14,737 nucleotides of DNA from an uncultured Ruminococcus sp. GTDB taxonomy: Bacteria; Bacillota; Clostridia; Oscillospirales; Ruminococcaceae. Under the pieces are notes generated by a model, which worked only from the letters and a program-made list of their open reading frames with translations, ran no database searches and was not told the origin of the DNA. The translations under genes were made by a program, and so were the position numbers. This document shows positions 1 through 7,646 of this stretch, piece by piece. The stretch covers positions 1-14,737 of the forward strand of contig CAMOEP010000023.1 of assembly GCA_946612185.1 (NCBI GenBank), in the 5' to 3' direction. Each line of letters opens with the position of its first letter. Within the stretch, counting starts at the first letter, position 1.

Positions 1-63
1 TCTCTTAGTCGCTTTGCATAAGTTTTCTTTGAAAAGTTTGTCTAACTTTTTGGGGTCAGTTCA
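1..63 (-). mobile_element. Terminus of a probable IS3-family (IS150-group) insertion sequence, rest outside window
   Basis: Read on the minus strand from position 63, the sequence starts TGAACTGACCCC and continues AAAAAGTTAGACA. This matches, from memory, the terminal inverted repeats of many IS3-family elements in Firmicutes (TG start, TGACCCC, then AAAGTTAGACA). The element would extend leftwards out of the window. No transposase reading frame is visible in the 63 bases, which fits the short non-coding end before orfA. The end lies 23 bases downstream of the last stop codon of the polysaccharide operon. Neither the second inverted repeat nor a target duplication can be seen, so a solitary remnant is also possible. 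Confidence 0.6.
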
Positions 64-86
64 TTCCGGTCATGCAGCCTTTTTAG

Positions 87-1193
87 TCACTTTCTCAGAA
101 CTTTTATCTCGTCCATGATTTTTGTGCCGTTCACTTTCAAGCCGTGGAACGGGCGGTATATCCACAATACCGGTATCAGCCACTTGTGGCGGTAGAAGAA
201 ATTCCAGTGGTACTTGATATAGTCCATTGTGGGGAATATGCGGTGGAAAACGTACTTTGCCTTCGAGCCGTTTCCGTAGCGATCGACCTTGTGCTTTACC
301 TTGTTGTCAAGTGTTCCGTAGACTCCGGAGGTTATGTAATAATCCAGCATTTCCTTCTGTTCTTCGGTCAGTTCCTTGCCGGTGAACAGCTTTATGGCAA
401 GGCTGCGGTTTCTGCGCTCGAATCCCAGTATACCCAGCTTTGAGAACTCCCCTCTCAGGTAGTTCCAGTCAAGTTCATCACGGAATTTCCGCACAAAGAC
501 AAATGTATCCACCAGTGAGCGCACGCCTGTACCGCCGCTTGCGTAGTGCTTGTATTCGTGGGCGATAAGGTAGATGTAGAAGTCCTCAGGGCTGAAGTGG
601 TAGCCGTAGTTATTGCCCTTGTCTTTGAGCATACGGGACTTTGTTTTATTGAAGTACTCATACATCTTCTCGCTGAACGAGGGGCGGAAAAGAGTGTGGT
701 GCATCTCGAAGTTGTACACCGGCTCTTTGTAGTAATCATCGTCACTTTCAAGACCGTACTTGGTGGTGAATCCCCTTGCCTGCATGATCTCCCTTATCTT
801 CTCACGGAACTCAGGGTCGCAAAGAATGTCGTTATCGGACATCTGCCTCATGCCAAGCTTCGGGTACCAGTCTTTCAGAAGTGCGCCTTTCAGGGGCATA
901 TACCATATCCCCTCCTGCTCCAGTGAGGAAAGTATCCCGGCTCGCTCAACGTCCAGCAGGATATTCTTCCGGACTGCCTTTTCCTTTGCATCGGTGAACG
1001 CCTTGTTACGGACTCCTACGGACTCCAGCGCATAGGCGGTGCAGGCTGTCAGGATATGTGTCTGGCAAACGTCGAAAAGCGCTTCCAGATCCATTGCTTC
1101 CACACGGTTTTTGTCAGGTTTTACGCCGTACATTGCGCATCTTACCAGGTATATCATATCATAGGATATTTTCCTGAAAACTTCCTTTTCCAT
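87..1193 (-). CDS. NTP_transf_5-type (uncharacterised nucleotidyltransferase-like) protein of polysaccharide operon
   Basis: The 368-residue product resembles the uncharacterised nucleotidyltransferase family found in many surface-polysaccharide clusters (PF14907 type). Supporting motifs are PLKGALL (residues 100-106), then RQMSDNDIL (116-124), whose D120 and D122 look like the metal-binding acidic pair of the polymerase-beta fold, a NFEMHHTLF stretch (161-169) and a later HEYKHYASGGTG segment typical of the family. There is no signal peptide or membrane segment, so it should be cytoplasmic. The ATG at 1193 follows a GGGGGAG ribosome site that sits just after the flippase stop codon, 12 bases away. 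It is the last gene of the operon and is followed at once by an IS end without a visible terminator. The substrate is unknown; transfer of a nucleotidyl or similar group to a polysaccharide precursor is inference only. Confidence 0.75.
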   Translation of the reverse strand: MEKEVFRKISYDMIYLVRCAMYGVKPDKNRVEAMDLEALFDVCQTHILTACTAYALESVGVRNKAFTDAKEKAVRKNILLDVERAGILSSLEQEGIWYMPLKGALLKDWYPKLGMRQMSDNDILCDPEFREKIREIMQARGFTTKYGLESDDDYYKEPVYNFEMHHTLFRPSFSEKMYEYFNKTKSRMLKDKGNNYGYHFSPEDFYIYLIAHEYKHYASGGTGVRSLVDTFVFVRKFRDELDWNYLRGEFSKLGILGFERRNRSLAIKLFTGKELTEEQKEMLDYYITSGVYGTLDNKVKHKVDRYGNGSKAKYVFHRIFPTMDYIKYHWNFFYRHKWLIPVLWIYRPFHGLKVNGTKIMDEIKVLRK

Positions 1194-1205
1194 ACTCTCT
1201 CCCCC

Positions 1206-2774
1206 TTAGCCGCTTATTTTCTTTTTAAGGAACGGCATGATTTTCAGTAGCTTTCCGTGGAGCATTTTGTCCACAAGCTGTATACTCATACCAAACTCCG
1301 CACGCTTATTGTAGAACAGAACGAAGATCACGTTAGTAATAACTATGCACACGATGCCCTTGACGATGAAGCCAAGTATACCGCCCATAGGTATCAGACT
1401 GCATACTCCCAGCGCACAAACGCAGGCAAGTGCGCTTACTGCCGTATAAAGCAGGATATGGCTCAGGTAGCCTTTCAGGAACTTCTTCTCAAAGAGTACT
1501 GTGAACAGGTTGTGAAGCAGCCAGGGCATACCTACCAACAGCATTGATATGACTGTAGAGAGGATAACGCCGTAAATTCCCCAGAAGTTTACAAGGATAA
1601 TGTTCAGCACAAGGTTGGTAGCGGCTGTTACAAGCGGGCGGAATCTGTCCTCATGCCAGATACCGGCTGCGTCCTTGTACATATTGAGAAGCTGGTTGAT
1701 CTCGTATATGAAGTAGTAGATGCAGAAGCATATAACTGCTGAGAATTCAAGCTGATTTTTCTTACCTACCCATATCTCCATGAACGGCTGATACAGGCAA
1801 AGCAGACAAGCGCTGCACATTCCGGATATCCACATGATCAGGAACGTGAACTTTTTAAGGTCAGTGAAATTCTTCTCCTTAGTCTCAACGATGATGCTGT
1901 TTCCTACGCCTGCGGTACAGGACTGGAATACGATCGTGATAACGCTGATGAGTGAATAAAGTATGAAGTAGTAATTCTGGTATATCGCCAGCACTGTAAG
2001 TCCAAGAAATGCGGATATTACGATAGTGTCGGCGGAGTTTACAACAATAGCACCTATCTTCGATGTAAACAGGTCACGGATACGCTTATTTATACTTGCA
2101 ACTTTTTCCTTGGTAAGCTCGCCTTTCGGCTGGAACTGTGGGTAATGCTTCTGGGAAACAAAGGCTGTTGTGATATTGGTCGCCGCCTGAGTTACCAGCA
2201 TTACCAGGATATAGACGTAGTAGCTTTTCAGGAAGATTATGACAAGAAGCTGGAGGACGTACTGTATGGTATTTGTTATAAGTGTTACTTTACTTATCAG
2301 GTCATTTCTCTGGTGTGCCTGCAAGATACTGTTCTTGTAGGCAAAAAGCCAGTAGGAAAGCACTGTTGCACTCAGGTTCAGAAGATAGAGTACATACACA
2401 TTTATTCCCTCCGGCACGTCGCTCTTGATAAGCTTGGGGATAAATGGGGTTATGATAAGTCCGGCTGTAGCCACGATACCGCCTATGATACGGTAGTACT
2501 TCCGGTAAAGCCGCATCAGTGCGCATATAGTCTCGGAATCATCGTCAACTATCGGCTGGTACATACTGTACACCATTGCTGAACCTACGCCAAGTTCAGC
2601 AATGTTCAGAACGTGCAGCACGTTAGTGAAAAGGCTGTTGAGTCCCACATATTTCATTCCCATAAAGTAGATCATCGCTGTTCTCATAAGGAACGGCACG
2701 ATGATCTGATAGCATTTCAGCATTACGCCGAAAACGATATTACGGGAAGCGTTTTTTGTTCGTGATAATTTCAT
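1206..2774 (-). CDS. Wzx-type polysaccharide flippase (lipid-linked repeat-unit transporter)
   Basis: The 522-residue product is hydrophobic almost throughout, with roughly a dozen or more membrane-spanning stretches, as in the Polysacc_synt/MATE-like exporters that flip undecaprenyl-linked oligosaccharide repeats across the cytoplasmic membrane. The N-terminal part has the family look: a basic start, then the block ELGVGSAMVYSMYQP (residues 60-74), common in flippases of Gram-positive capsule clusters. Length is normal for the family. Its ATG overlaps the stop codon of the upstream pyruvyl transferase (TAATG at 2772-2776), with AGGAG inside that gene's end, so translation is probably coupled. 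Its presence with the EpsG-like polymerase identifies the operon as a Wzx/Wzy-type pathway. The exact substrate cannot be read from sequence. Confidence 0.9.
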   Translation of the reverse strand: MKLSRTKNASRNIVFGVMLKCYQIIVPFLMRTAMIYFMGMKYVGLNSLFTNVLHVLNIAELGVGSAMVYSMYQPIVDDDSETICALMRLYRKYYRIIGGIVATAGLIITPFIPKLIKSDVPEGINVYVLYLLNLSATVLSYWLFAYKNSILQAHQRNDLISKVTLITNTIQYVLQLLVIIFLKSYYVYILVMLVTQAATNITTAFVSQKHYPQFQPKGELTKEKVASINKRIRDLFTSKIGAIVVNSADTIVISAFLGLTVLAIYQNYYFILYSLISVITIVFQSCTAGVGNSIIVETKEKNFTDLKKFTFLIMWISGMCSACLLCLYQPFMEIWVGKKNQLEFSAVICFCIYYFIYEINQLLNMYKDAAGIWHEDRFRPLVTAATNLVLNIILVNFWGIYGVILSTVISMLLVGMPWLLHNLFTVLFEKKFLKGYLSHILLYTAVSALACVCALGVCSLIPMGGILGFIVKGIVCIVITNVIFVLFYNKRAEFGMSIQLVDKMLHGKLLKIMPFLKKKISG

Positions 2775-3853
2775 TACTTACTCCTGCCTAAATATTTATC
2801 AAGTGCATTAAACTGGTTCTGTGACAAACGAACAAATTCTGAAATATCTGCTCTGTTATTCTCATCAAGAACCATGTCTGTATTCAGTTGTGAAAGTGTC
2901 TTTAAATGGGCAAACTGTCCTTTGTAATCAAGATCATTAAGAACGTTCTCCATTTTATTGCTGTAGATCACCGGATATACCATGCAATCTGCAAGAAATC
3001 CAAGTATCATTGCATGGAATCGTGTTGCGACCATTGCTTCTGCGGAAGCGATAACGCTAAGCACACTGTCAATATCGCCATTGTATATTACTGTATGAAT
3101 ATATTTCTTAGCATCATCTGACGCATTGGACACTATCTTCCCGCAGGCACGATCATCATTCTGCTCACGGCAAAAACCAATAAGGTCGATCTCATAGCCT
3201 TTGCCTGCTGCCTCATCACAAAACTTAGCAAGTGTACTGTAATACCTATCTGAACCGGCAAATTCTTCACGATCATCAATCCATATCGGTGAAACAGCTA
3301 TCCTCTTTTTCTTTTCAGCTTTCGGCATATCAAGCTGGAACACGATATCCGGTGAACAGCTTATATTTTTTATGTCCGGGAAAAGCTGTGCAGACCATTT
3401 ATCTCTGAACGATACTGAATCAGTATCAGCGAAAAAGTCATGGTATTCTTTCAGGAATCCATCAGTATGGTACGGGCCGAAATTAGCACCGATAATGAAG
3501 TAATGCGGAGCGGCTGAACATATTTCCCTGTATCCTGCCAGAATACGCTTCCACTTACTCTCGCCCATTTCCATGAACATTGATCCGCCAAGCAGAATTG
3601 CACATTCACTTCTGGCTGCCATGCGTGAAGCCATACTTTTCTTAGTAAAGCCGGTAATGAGTTTGTTTTTTACCCTGTAAGCCACGTCACGGCGAATAAG
3701 ATTAAGATTAGGGATACTATCAATACGGTTATCATTATTACCTGCGATTATAAGGTCAAACCTTATATCCGGGTAGCGCTGACAGAGTATCTTTATAAAT
3801 AGATCATCTCCAAGATTACCATGATAATAAGCTTGTAGAAAAATGTTCTTCAT
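2774..3853 (-). CDS. Polysaccharide pyruvyl transferase family protein 2 (CsaB-like class)
   Basis: The 359-residue product belongs to the polysaccharide pyruvyl transferase superfamily (PF04230), whose members usually put a ketal-linked pyruvate from phosphoenolpyruvate onto a sugar. Family signs are the N-terminal YHGNLGDDLF (residues 10-19), LLGGSMF (87-93), GANFGPY (122-128), SVSFRD (146-151), and the C-terminal ATRFHAMILG (276-285) carrying the conserved Arg-Phe-His. No membrane segment is seen. The start at 3853 has an excellent AAGGAGGA site that overlaps the TAA of the polymerase gene. It differs clearly from the other pyruvyl transferase of this operon (9977-11116), so it probably modifies another position or sugar, or has diverged in function. 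The gene lies in the AT-richer central part of the operon. Confidence 0.88.
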   Translation of the reverse strand: MKNIFLQAYYHGNLGDDLFIKILCQRYPDIRFDLIIAGNNDNRIDSIPNLNLIRRDVAYRVKNKLITGFTKKSMASRMAARSECAILLGGSMFMEMGESKWKRILAGYREICSAAPHYFIIGANFGPYHTDGFLKEYHDFFADTDSVSFRDKWSAQLFPDIKNISCSPDIVFQLDMPKAEKKKRIAVSPIWIDDREEFAGSDRYYSTLAKFCDEAAGKGYEIDLIGFCREQNDDRACGKIVSNASDDAKKYIHTVIYNGDIDSVLSVIASAEAMVATRFHAMILGFLADCMVYPVIYSNKMENVLNDLDYKGQFAHLKTLSQLNTDMVLDENNRADISEFVRLSQNQFNALDKYLGRSK

Positions 3854-3862
3854 AGATCCTCC

Positions 3863-5044
3863 TTAAAGCAGTGACAATATTGAGTGATATTCATTAGTCT
3901 CACCCATATTTTTATTGATTATCATTCTCCAGAATATCGCAAAATATGCCAGGATATAGAGTGCAGTGATTACGATATACAGGTCTTTCGAGATCTTCTT
4001 CGCCCTTTTCAGCACCATAGGAACGTATATTATCTGACCAATAACAGGGATAAGGATTATTCTCGTGCTGTTCGGGATTATACCTGACAGACACGCAAAT
4101 ACGCTTGCAAAGGTTTGTATCAATGTGTATGTGCGAAATTTCAGGTCTTCCTGCATAGCGTCACTGATAACGGGTATGTATGTTTTCTTAGGCAATTTCA
4201 GCTTTTTCAGCAGCTTATTGTCAGTTATCGGGTCTTTATACAGATAATCCACAAAACAGCCTATTGCAAGTATGACAAATTCTACAAGCACAAGGTCGTA
4301 TTGAGTGTCATTTTTGTCGTATTTATCATTATCCATATAATGCGCATAGTTCTCAAGTATCCTTGTGAGGAATGAGAGCGCCATTCTTGCTACTGATGCG
4401 GCTGCAAAACATACTAATGATATAACAGGCGGCAGCATTGGCTTCAGCTTTATCCGGCTAAGCGGATAGAAAAGGAGAAAGATAACGCCTGTTGTGTGGA
4501 AAAGTGTACCTATAGCTACAAGTGCGTAATATGGTACTATCTTCTTTTCATAGATATACTTTGTTGCATAGACACATATTGCGATGCATATGTACTGACG
4601 CATGATGTTAAGTGAGATATTGAACGAACTGCTGAACATAAATACAAATATACTCATGCACAAATCGTCCGACTCTCTCATAGCAAGCCAGATAAACAGT
4701 ATTATCAGGAAATGGGTGATTATGAACACCCACTGTGCATCGCCCATCGCCATACCAATTTTTATGATGATGCGGTACATGAACTCAACTCGGTCATTGA
4801 TACCACGCATTACTTCCGGTATTTGCAGGTGCTTGTAAACGATATAGTCTGTACCCAGGTTATAGCGGAGTGCGGCTATCACAAAAAACGGGAGCGCCGT
4901 AAGGAAAAATACTGCATTTTTCAGTATCACAGATGTCTGTGTCTGAATCTTTCCCTTTTCGTCAGGTCTCCCAATAAACTTGATTTTTAACATTGCTACG
5001 GCGAAAAATTCCGAGATCAAGAACATAATGAAGTATGCTGTCAT
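3863..5044 (-). CDS. EpsG-family, Wzy-like polysaccharide polymerase
   Basis: This 393-residue polytopic membrane protein matches the EpsG family, thought to polymerise flipped repeat units outside the membrane in the manner of Wzy. Family hallmarks are RYNLGTDY (residues 60-67) just after the second hydrophobic stretch, NIMRQ (146-150) and LFHTTG (181-186), followed by a cluster of hydrophobic helices to residue 375. A hydrophilic stretch rich in Asp, Lys and Tyr (about 231-250) interrupts the helices and may be an extracytoplasmic loop. The ATG at 5044 has an AGGAGG site that overlaps the TAG of the preceding glycosyltransferase. Together with the flippase it sets the export and polymerisation route. 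Polymerases are the least conserved genes of such clusters, so the assignment rests on these motifs and topology. Confidence 0.85.
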   Translation of the reverse strand: MTAYFIMFLISEFFAVAMLKIKFIGRPDEKGKIQTQTSVILKNAVFFLTALPFFVIAALRYNLGTDYIVYKHLQIPEVMRGINDRVEFMYRIIIKIGMAMGDAQWVFIITHFLIILFIWLAMRESDDLCMSIFVFMFSSSFNISLNIMRQYICIAICVYATKYIYEKKIVPYYALVAIGTLFHTTGVIFLLFYPLSRIKLKPMLPPVISLVCFAAASVARMALSFLTRILENYAHYMDNDKYDKNDTQYDLVLVEFVILAIGCFVDYLYKDPITDNKLLKKLKLPKKTYIPVISDAMQEDLKFRTYTLIQTFASVFACLSGIIPNSTRIILIPVIGQIIYVPMVLKRAKKISKDLYIVITALYILAYFAIFWRMIINKNMGETNEYHSILSLL

Positions 5045-5059
5045 CTTGCAATTTTCCTC

Positions 5060-6022
5060 CTACTTTACAAACCTGTGCCAGCCTGGATATATCACATTCA
5101 GCATACAGGTGCATTTCTTTTTCGCACTAAAATCGCTTGTAGTCAGGATCAGGCGAACGTTTTTCCGCAGATATTTTGCTAATTCCTTTTTCAGTTCCGG
5201 ATCATTGTAGCCGGTCTTTGCAGTCATTGAAAGCAGCTTATCTGCAATACGGAGCTTTTTCACCTTTATCATATCCGACCTGATACCGCCCTCTGACAGT
5301 ACACGCTCGGTTTCTTTGACCGCTTTCCATTCAGTGAGCCACTTGGTATCAAATTTACCGCTTTTTTTACTCAGCATTGCGCCTTCCGGATTTGATACAT
5401 ACCTGTAAAGATGATCTGATAATATCACTGCCTTGTCAACATGAGTGCAATAATTGGCAAGGAAAAGCATATCCTCACCGATCGCATATCTGCTGTTAAA
5501 AGCAATACCGTTATCTCTGATTATATCAAGCATAAACAGTTTATTCCAGATAGCAGAATTAATATTACGGAATCTGAGCATCTTCTCAACAATATCCGCA
5601 CCGGTAACGACCTGATCTTCCAGGGACGATTTCCTCAGAATATTAAGTTTAACATCAGTATGATAATAACTGCATACACTAAGCTGTGCGCCGCTTTTCT
5701 CAATAGAGCCAACCAATTTTTCAAGGTACTTCGGCTCAATAACATCGTCAGCATCAACACAGGCGATATATTTACCCTCTGCCTTCTGAAGTCCGGCATT
5801 TCGTGCTGCGGAAACGCCTGAATTCTTCTGGTGGATAACTTTGATACGGCTGTCATCATTGGCAGCGCTGTCAGCGATACTCCCTGTAGAATCCGCCGAA
5901 CCATCGTCTATAATTATCACCTCATAGTGCTGATATGTCTGCTCAGCGATCGACTTCAGGCATCGTTTTAAGTACTTCTCAGCATTGTATGCCGGAAGAA
6001 TAATTGATACAGTTTCATTCAT
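5060..6022 (-). CDS. Family 2 (GT-A fold) glycosyltransferase
   Basis: The 320-residue product has a classic GT2 catalytic domain: VSIILPAYNAEKYL (residues 5-18), IDDGSADST (38-46), the metal-binding DADD (90-93), and an IGEDMLF block (181-187) with the likely catalytic acid region. The remaining C-terminal part (about 220-320) is basic and has no clear membrane helix, so the enzyme is probably a peripheral membrane protein acting on lipid-linked acceptors at the cytoplasmic face. It likely adds one sugar of the repeat unit; donor and linkage cannot be inferred. The ATG at 6022 has a GGAGAG site. It is separated from the upstream glycosyltransferase by 55 bases holding a strong hairpin and AT-rich sequence, the largest gap in the operon. 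Confidence 0.9.
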   Translation of the reverse strand: MNETVSIILPAYNAEKYLKRCLKSIAEQTYQHYEVIIIDDGSADSTGSIADSAANDDSRIKVIHQKNSGVSAARNAGLQKAEGKYIACVDADDVIEPKYLEKLVGSIEKSGAQLSVCSYYHTDVKLNILRKSSLEDQVVTGADIVEKMLRFRNINSAIWNKLFMLDIIRDNGIAFNSRYAIGEDMLFLANYCTHVDKAVILSDHLYRYVSNPEGAMLSKKSGKFDTKWLTEWKAVKETERVLSEGGIRSDMIKVKKLRIADKLLSMTAKTGYNDPELKKELAKYLRKNVRLILTTSDFSAKKKCTCMLNVIYPGWHRFVK

Positions 6023-6054
6023 ATTACTCTCCAGATTATTTTATAAATATAATA

Positions 6055-6082
6055 GCTAAAGGACAGCAACCTGTCCTTTAGC
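6055..6082 (-). terminator. Perfect 12-bp stem-loop inside operon, overlapping a stop codon (possible attenuator or processing site)
   Basis: Positions 6055-6066 and 6071-6082 are perfect inverted repeats (GCTAAAGGACAG and its complement) around a 4-base loop, GTTG on the minus strand. The TAA of the GT4-type gene (6078-6080) lies inside the first arm read on the minus strand. Downstream comes AT-rich sequence (TATTATATTTATAAAATAAT) rather than a clean run of T, so it could act as a weak or partial terminator, an RNA-stability hairpin, or a site that uncouples expression of the distal five genes. No obvious consensus promoter follows. Confidence 0.6.
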
Positions 6083-7196
6083 GGGATAAATAGCAATCAA
6101 GCAAGGTCTTGGCAGATGCCTGGATAGAGTAGCCCTTAGCTGATATCTTAGCGGCAGCACTCTCTCTGTCCTTGCGGCTTGAAGCGGCAGCGTGTATCCT
6201 GTCGCACCATTTATCCGCATCTGCCTCCAGTGAGATGAAGCAGTTATTCCTGAGAACGTCAACTTCTTTCGTGATAGTATCTGCGAAAATACATGGCAGA
6301 CCGCTTGTCTGCGCCTCTATGCCGACTACAGGCAGTCCCTCATAGAGTGAGGGCAGCAGGAACACATCGGAAGCTGCCATAAGGCTGGGGATATCGCTGC
6401 GAAGTCCCAGGAACTTCACCTTATCCTCGATGCCAAGCTTCTTCACAAGTTCCTTGATACTGTCGCTAAGGTCGCCTGCGCCCACCAGCAGAAGCACAGA
6501 TTTCGGATACTTCCTGGTATACTTTTTGAACAGGCGAACTAAGTAGCCATGGTTCTTCTGGCGGCTGAAACGTCCAACGTGGAGTATAACCTCCGTATCA
6601 TTGCTTATGCCCAGTTCAGCACGGTATTCATCACGGACTGACTGGGAGAAAGCGAACTGTTCGGTATCAACGCCGTTATTTATGACAATATACTTCTTCT
6701 CCCGGATACGCCTTGGGACATACATGAACTGCGCAGCCTTATGTGAGCAGGCAAGGAAGTCGGTAGCCGCAATATCAAGCAGGGGCTTGCAAAGCTGGGC
6801 AAGTTTCTGCTTCATATCGCCGTCAGCGCCGGCATTGTGGGAATGTACGATTATCTTTCTCACATGGCACGCTCTTGCAACCAATGCGCACTGGATATTG
6901 AAAAGTATACTTCCGGAATTGATATGAACTATCTCATAGCGCTCTTTGTTGATATGGTCTTTCAGACGCTTCCAGAAGCGCAGTTTCTTCATAATGAATG
7001 AACCGCCGGCTTTCAGTTCAAATATACGGCCGCCCATTTCCTCTATCTCACTCCGGCAGGTGGAGAATGAGGACTTTCTGGGCGCAACGAAGTCGAACTG
7101 CACCTGCTGTCTGTCTATATGCTGGTAAAGGTGAAACAGCATGGAGGACACGCCGCCGAACTTTTCACCCTGGTTTATCTGCATTACTCTAATCAT
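6078..7196 (-). CDS. Family 4-type (GT-B fold) glycosyltransferase
   Basis: The 372-residue product has the two Rossmann-like domains of GT4 retaining glycosyltransferases. The acceptor side shows GGVSSML (residues 14-20) and HINSGSILFN (91-100). The donor side shows HVGRFSRQKN (206-215), a GAGD turn (239-242) and the EGLPVVGIE block (286-294) with the two glutamates of the E-x7-E signature. It resembles EpsF-like enzymes of exopolysaccharide clusters and should add a sugar to the lipid-linked repeat in the cytoplasm. Its ATG at 7196 overlaps the TAA of the cytidylyltransferase gene (TAATG). The gene ends within a perfect hairpin (6055-6082). Donor sugar unknown. Confidence 0.9.
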   Translation of the reverse strand: MIRVMQINQGEKFGGVSSMLFHLYQHIDRQQVQFDFVAPRKSSFSTCRSEIEEMGGRIFELKAGGSFIMKKLRFWKRLKDHINKERYEIVHINSGSILFNIQCALVARACHVRKIIVHSHNAGADGDMKQKLAQLCKPLLDIAATDFLACSHKAAQFMYVPRRIREKKYIVINNGVDTEQFAFSQSVRDEYRAELGISNDTEVILHVGRFSRQKNHGYLVRLFKKYTRKYPKSVLLLVGAGDLSDSIKELVKKLGIEDKVKFLGLRSDIPSLMAASDVFLLPSLYEGLPVVGIEAQTSGLPCIFADTITKEVDVLRNNCFISLEADADKWCDRIHAAASSRKDRESAAAKISAKGYSIQASAKTLLDCYLSR

Positions 7197-7624
7197 TATT
7201 CTTTCACCTGATTGCCTTTTTCCTCTCTGAGTATTGTGGAGGAGATACCCTGTGTATGCGGCAGATACACCACATCCACACCATACTCACGAAGTTCTAT
7301 CTCGGTCTGCTTCCATCTTTCGTTGCCCTTCCAGTCGTCACCGATGAAAATGGCATCGAAGCCATACTTTTTGAACTGCTCCACCTTATCGAGGGTATCA
7401 GCTATGACAGCTTCGTCAACAGCCTTGATATTCTCCACGATATAGCGTCTTTCCTCCTCGCATACCACGGGAGTCTTATGCTTGTACTGCTCCACAAGGC
7501 TGTCGGAATTAACTGCAACTACCAGGTGATCGCAATGCTCCTTGGCGTGGTTGATAAGGTTCAGGTGACCGATGTGGAACATATCGTAAACGCCCTGAGT
7601 GTAGCCTTTTTTGTATCTTTTCAT
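7196..7624 (-). CDS. tagD: Glycerol-3-phosphate cytidylyltransferase (TagD-like)
   Basis: The enzyme joins CTP and sn-glycerol 3-phosphate to give CDP-glycerol and diphosphate, the donor for phosphoglycerol transfer. The 142-residue protein is a small cytidylyltransferase: GVYDMFHIGHLNLI with the HIGH nucleotide-binding motif (residues 17-20), IGDDWKGNERW (94-104), typical of the glycerol-3-phosphate branch, and TQGISSTILR (124-133), matching the family's second signature. It is slightly longer than Bacillus TagD (129 residues). The ATG at 7624 has GAGGA upstream. It follows directly on the glycerophosphotransferase gene, so donor synthesis and use are encoded side by side. A related alditol-phosphate substrate cannot be excluded, but glycerol is the best reading. 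Confidence 0.85.
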   Translation of the reverse strand: MKRYKKGYTQGVYDMFHIGHLNLINHAKEHCDHLVVAVNSDSLVEQYKHKTPVVCEEERRYIVENIKAVDEAVIADTLDKVEQFKKYGFDAIFIGDDWKGNERWKQTEIELREYGVDVVYLPHTQGISSTILREEKGNQVKE

Positions 7625-7646
7625 ATTTTCTGTCCTCTTGAAATAC

